Shown here: in pieces, positions 12,242-15,462 of the stretch | Layout: each line of letters opens with the position of its first letter | Position numbering within the stretch: the stretch's first letter is position 1 | Source of the DNA: DSWT01 sp035415725 | Lineage (GTDB): Bacteria; Chloroflexota; Anaerolineae; B4-G1; SLSP01 | Reading direction: 5' to 3' | NCBI GenBank assembly: GCA_035415725.1 | Contig: DAOOGN010000098.1 | Coordinates: 1-15,462, forward strand | DNA: 15,462 nt | Position numbers and translations under genes: made by a program | The notes under the pieces: model-generated | Seen by the model: the letters and a program-made list of their open reading frames with translations, nothing else | Databases searched by the model: none | What the model was told of the DNA's origin: nothing

Positions 12242-15100
12242 CTACCCTTTTTTCTGCCGGTTGAGGAGCCACTTTTGCACTTCGGCTACCACAGAGGGCA
12301 GGAAGATGAGCGGAATCATCGGCAGCCACTCGTTGACAGTGATCGGCGTCGTATTGAATATCCGCTGTACAGTAGGAATCGGGATGTACACCACCAACAA
12401 CAGCAAGAACAGCGAGAATCCCACCGCATATTGCATCCACTTGTTGGTGAAGATACCCAGCTTGAACAGGGGGTAACGCTCCGACCGCGAAGTGTAGGCA
12501 CGGAACAGCTCTGAGGCTACCAGCGTCACAAAGGCCATGGTCTCCGAGGTCAAGGTGGCGAACTCGTCGAAAGCTGTTGTTCCTGGAGTATACCCACGGT
12601 AGAGTGCATGTTGGGGGCCGTAGACTTTCCAGCCCAAAAGATAAGCGCCCAATACCGCTGTCGTGATGGCGGCCGTCTGAATGGCTACCCCCGTCCACAT
12701 CTCGCGGTTGATGACCGGCTCATCCGGCGGACGCGGCGGACGATCCATCAGGTCAGGGTCACCCTTCTCCATGCCCAACGCCAAAGCCGGCGCGCCGTCG
12801 CTCAAGAGATTGAGCCACAGCAGTTGAATGGCCGTGAGGGGCGGTGACCAACCCAGGATCGTAGAAATGAAGAGAATGGTGATTTCGGCCACATTGCAGG
12901 AGAGTAAAAAGTAGACGAATTTGCGGATATTGGAATAGATGATGCGGCCTTGCTCGATGGCGCTGACGATAGACACATAGTTGTCATCGGTGAGCACCAT
13001 GTCCGCCGTCTGCTTGGTGACATCGGTGCCGGTGATGCCCATCGCTACGCCGATGTCGGCCTGCTTGAGCGCCGGTGCGTCGTTGACGCCGTCACCCGTC
13101 ATCGCCACGATGTTGTTGCGCCGGCGCAGCGCCGACACAATGCGCATCTTGTGATGCGGAGCAACGCGGGCGAAAACATCCACCTTGTCGATGACCTGGT
13201 CCAGTTGCTCGTCGCTCATCGCTTCCAGTTCTGTACCGGAAACCGCCATGTGGCCTTCACGCAAAATGCCGATTTCGCCGGCGATGGCTGCTGCCGTCGC
13301 CGCATAGTCGCCTGTCACCATGATAGTGCGCAGGCCGGCCCCCTGGGCTTTTTGCACCGCCGGGAGAACTTCAGGACGTGCCGGGTCAATCATGCCCTGC
13401 AATCCCACAAAGATCAGGTCTTTTTCAATCGCGTTAGGCTGCGGTTCGTCCGGCACTTCGGTCAGCGGACGATAGGCCACGGCCAACACCCGCAAGGCCT
13501 GCGACGCCTGGGCCGCGTTCGCCTCCAGGATTTCCTGCCGTTTGGCAGCGGTCAGGGGAACCGGGCCGTCGGCGGTTAAAATGGACGTACAACACTCCAA
13601 AACCAGGTCTGGCGCACCTTTGGTAATGGCGACATAGTTATTCTTGCCACCGCCGGGCAAGGGGCTGATATTCTTTTTCCCGGCCGGTTCGAGGTCGTGG
13701 ATAGTGGTCATGCGCTTGCGGTCAGAGTCGAAGGGGATCTCATTCACGCGCGGGAAGATGGCCTCGAGTTTATCCCGCCACAGCCCAGCTTTCGCAGCGG
13801 CCACGACCATAGCGCCTTCGGTCGGATCGCCGATCATCCGATATTTGGCCTCGGTATGCTGTTCGAGGATGGCGTCGTTGCACAGTAGGCCGCCCCACAA
13901 TACCGCCTTCAAGACAGGATGATCATCGATGTTTAGAATCTCCTCACCGTCCAGAACAAACTCCCCCTCAGGTGTATACCCCCGTCCCGTGACCTCATAA
14001 GTGTGCCCGTCGGCCCAGATGCGCGTCGTTGTCATCTGATTCTGGGTCAGCGTACCGGTCTTATCGGAGCAGATGACGGTCGCCGCGCCCAGCGTCTCGA
14101 CGGCGGGCAGGCGGCGGATCAGCGCATGGCGTTTGACCATTTCTTGCATCCCCAGAGCCAGACAGATGGTCACGACGGCCGGCAAACCCTCTGGAACAGC
14201 GGCAATTGCCAGGCTGACGGCCAGCATAAAGAACTCTTTACTGTGTTCTATCCACCGTTGAAAGTCCCACCCCACCGTCGCACCGGTAAGTACAGGACGC
14301 AACATCCCTACCAGGAAGACCAGACCGCAGATAGCCAGACTGGCAATGCCGAGCGTCTTACCGACCGCGTCTAGTTTTTTCTGCAACGGCGTGTCTTCTT
14401 CCTCGACCGACTGGATCAGCTCGGCAATCTGCCCGATAGCGGTCTTCATTCCCGTGCCGACGACCACTCCTTGTCCACGTCCGTAGGTGATCGTCGTGCT
14501 CATGAAGGCCATGTTATGTTGATCGCCCAATCCGGCAGTGGGGTCCAAGACATGCTGCGCGTTCTTGTTCACCGGAACAGATTCGCCGGTCAACGAAGCT
14601 TCTTCTGCTTTGAGGTTCATCGTCTGAACCAGACGCAGGTCCGCCGGGACGATGCTGCCGGCTTCCAGAAGCACCAGGTCGCCGGGCACCAATTCCCGTG
14701 AGGGGATCATCACGCGCGTCCCATCGCGGATGACGTGCGCCTCAGGCGCCGCCATCTTCTTGAGCGCCGCCAACGCTTGTTCGGCCCGGGTATCCTGGAT
14801 AATGCTGATGGTGGTGTTGAGAATCACGATGGCAATGATGGCTGCCGCCTCAACATAGTCCCCAAGGAAAGCGGAGATGACGGCCGAGACAATGAGGATC
14901 ATCACGATAAATTCACTGACGCTTTCCCACAGACGCTCCAGGAACGTCGGGGGTTTCTTTTCCGTCAACTCATTGTACCCATAGATTTCCAACCGTTTCT
15001 TAACTTCGTCGGTCGTCAAACCGTTCCGGACATCCGTACCGAGTTTTTGGGCTACCTCATCAATGCTCAGCGCGTGCCATTTTTCTGCGATTTCGCTCAT
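12242..15100 (-). CDS. P2-type cation-transporting ATPase (calcium-pump-like)
   Basis: A membrane pump that moves a cation, most likely Ca2+, using ATP and an aspartyl-phosphate intermediate. The 952-residue protein starts with a cation-ATPase N-terminal domain (about 5-75). It has TGES (171-174) in the actuator domain, PEGLP (303-307) in M4, SDKTGTLTQNQMT (345-357, phosphorylated Asp346), KGAP (494-497), MVTGD (594-598) and TGDGVNDAPALKQAD (668-682). About ten membrane segments are readable. Residues matching SERCA site II are present: Glu304 in M4, Asn736 and Glu739 in M5, Asn764 and Asp768 in M6, and Glu864 in M8. Ser767 stands in place of the usual Thr. Ca2+ is therefore likely, though related P2 pumps carry Mn2+ or Na+. 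A Gly/Lys/Asn-rich loop lies at 474-488. AGGAGG sits four bases before the ATG. It is single-gene. Confidence 0.92.
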   Translation of the reverse strand: MSEIAEKWHALSIDEVAQKLGTDVRNGLTTDEVKKRLEIYGYNELTEKKPPTFLERLWESVSEFIVMILIVSAVISAFLGDYVEAAAIIAIVILNTTISIIQDTRAEQALAALKKMAAPEAHVIRDGTRVMIPSRELVPGDLVLLEAGSIVPADLRLVQTMNLKAEEASLTGESVPVNKNAQHVLDPTAGLGDQHNMAFMSTTITYGRGQGVVVGTGMKTAIGQIAELIQSVEEEDTPLQKKLDAVGKTLGIASLAICGLVFLVGMLRPVLTGATVGWDFQRWIEHSKEFFMLAVSLAIAAVPEGLPAVVTICLALGMQEMVKRHALIRRLPAVETLGAATVICSDKTGTLTQNQMTTTRIWADGHTYEVTGRGYTPEGEFVLDGEEILNIDDHPVLKAVLWGGLLCNDAILEQHTEAKYRMIGDPTEGAMVVAAAKAGLWRDKLEAIFPRVNEIPFDSDRKRMTTIHDLEPAGKKNISPLPGGGKNNYVAITKGAPDLVLECCTSILTADGPVPLTAAKRQEILEANAAQASQALRVLAVAYRPLTEVPDEPQPNAIEKDLIFVGLQGMIDPARPEVLPAVQKAQGAGLRTIMVTGDYAATAAAIAGEIGILREGHMAVSGTELEAMSDEQLDQVIDKVDVFARVAPHHKMRIVSALRRRNNIVAMTGDGVNDAPALKQADIGVAMGITGTDVTKQTADMVLTDDNYVSIVSAIEQGRIIYSNIRKFVYFLLSCNVAEITILFISTILGWSPPLTAIQLLWLNLLSDGAPALALGMEKGDPDLMDRPPRPPDEPVINREMWTGVAIQTAAITTAVLGAYLLGWKVYGPQHALYRGYTPGTTAFDEFATLTSETMAFVTLVASELFRAYTSRSERYPLFKLGIFTNKWMQYAVGFSLFLLLLVVYIPIPTVQRIFNTTPITVNEWLPMIPLIFLPSVVAEVQKWLLNRQKKG

Positions 15101-15230
15101 TTAACCTCCTCCATGCAAGTGATATATACGTGAGATTGTGTTTGATGATGTCGTGCGGACGTGCTTATCCTTCGGAAATCACCCTTAAAAAGCAATTTTA
15201 GCATACTCTTGCAGATGAGCAAGAAGAAAC
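15101..15230. other. Leader and promoter region of the ATPase gene
   Basis: No gene is seen. It holds the ribosome-binding site AGGAGG (next to 15100), a leader of about 85 bases without a clear hairpin, and the candidate promoter at 15195-15222. I recognise no riboswitch in it. Confidence 0.5.
15195..15222 (-). promoter_or_regulatory. Candidate promoter of the ATPase gene
   Basis: On the minus strand TTGCTC (15217-15222) and TAAAAT (15195-15200) are 16 bases apart. A TGC directly before TAAAAT makes an extended -10. The -35 box is weak. Transcription would start near 15188. Confidence 0.45.
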
Positions 15231-15457
15231 GTAACTATTCAGCCATCTTTACCAGGTGGTGAAAGAGACTTTGGGGAGGGTGCCTCATGGGTTAACACTT
15301 TGGCCATAGGCGATGGCCCTCTCATTCCCCAACCCCCTTCTCCCCCGCCAGCGGGGAAGAAGGGGGCAAAAGGGGGGTGTGGCGACACCCCCACCCCCAA
15401 AAAAACCCCCCCTTCCCTGAGGAAGGAGGGCAGGGGGAATGGGCTTATAGAAACACG
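15231..15457 (+). repeat. Three-hairpin intergenic repeat (copy 3)
   Basis: The copy begins GTAACTATTCAGCCATC, followed by CCAGGTGG and GAGACTTTGGGGAGGGTGCC. Its hairpins are at 15333-15366 (a near-perfect 16-bp stem with a CA loop), 15373-15392 (8 bp) and about 15406-15430. It ends GGGCTTATAGAAACACG, five bases before the window ends. It is about 17 bases shorter than copy 2, mostly because hairpin 2 is smaller. It lies upstream of the ATPase gene, outside its likely promoter. Confidence 0.85.
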
Positions 15458-15462
15458 AATAT

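Noticed and set aside
8565..15457. The two full repeats as ends of a composite transposon around PBP1A and the ATPase
   Set aside because: No transposase lies between or beside them, the enclosed genes are ordinary chromosomal genes, and other copies of the same end occur elsewhere in the window. Independent dispersed repeats explain it better.
1..15462. CRISPR array or tRNA/rRNA genes
   Set aside because: The repeats are few, long and irregularly spaced, without spacer structure. No cloverleaf with conserved tRNA arms and no rRNA sequence was recognised.

Overview
The window is a bacterial chromosome segment carrying ten recognisable protein genes, all housekeeping or envelope-related, and an unusual amount of repetitive DNA in the gaps. 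I see no tRNA, rRNA, CRISPR array, integrase or transposase. The best guess for the host is a Chloroflexota bacterium of the Anaerolineae type. The reasons are a four-cysteine domain in front of TopA, a large PBP1A with a C-terminal Ig-like extension, a moderately high G+C content, and C/G-rich hairpin repeats between genes. That assignment is inference, not proof.

Layout. Positions 1-260 hold repeats. A CvpA-like membrane protein gene (261-794, minus) follows, then a repeat-rich gap (795-1031). Next comes a minus-strand run, transcribed from 8462 down to 1032: ffh, rpsP, khpA, rimM, dprA, a mannose-1-phosphate guanylyltransferase gene (manC-like) and topA. This run joins two clusters known from many bacteria, the SRP/ribosome-maturation cluster (ffh-rpsP-khpA-rimM) and the dprA-topA pair. 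The manC-like gene lies between dprA and topA, and trmD and rplS do not follow rimM. A good sigma-70-type promoter sits just upstream of ffh. A 530-bp divergent gap (8463-8992) then separates ffh from a plus-strand class A penicillin-binding protein gene (8993-12028). This gene converges on a minus-strand P2-type cation ATPase gene (12242-15100), with a strong intrinsic terminator between them. The last 360 bases hold the ATPase promoter region and another repeat copy.

The genes serve protein targeting and ribosome assembly (ffh, rpsP, khpA, rimM), DNA topology and DNA uptake (topA, dprA), nucleotide-sugar supply for surface glycans (manC-like), the cell wall (PBP1A, perhaps CvpA) and ion homeostasis (ATPase).

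The noteworthy material is non-coding. One is a roughly 230-245 bp three-hairpin element that begins with a GTAACTATTCAGCC end (two essentially full copies, one copy cut by the window start, two solo ends). Another is a 40-bp block found upstream of both cvpA and PBP1A. A third is a palindromic repeat that supplies the last 15 codons and the stop of topA. I found no convincing new multi-gene system.
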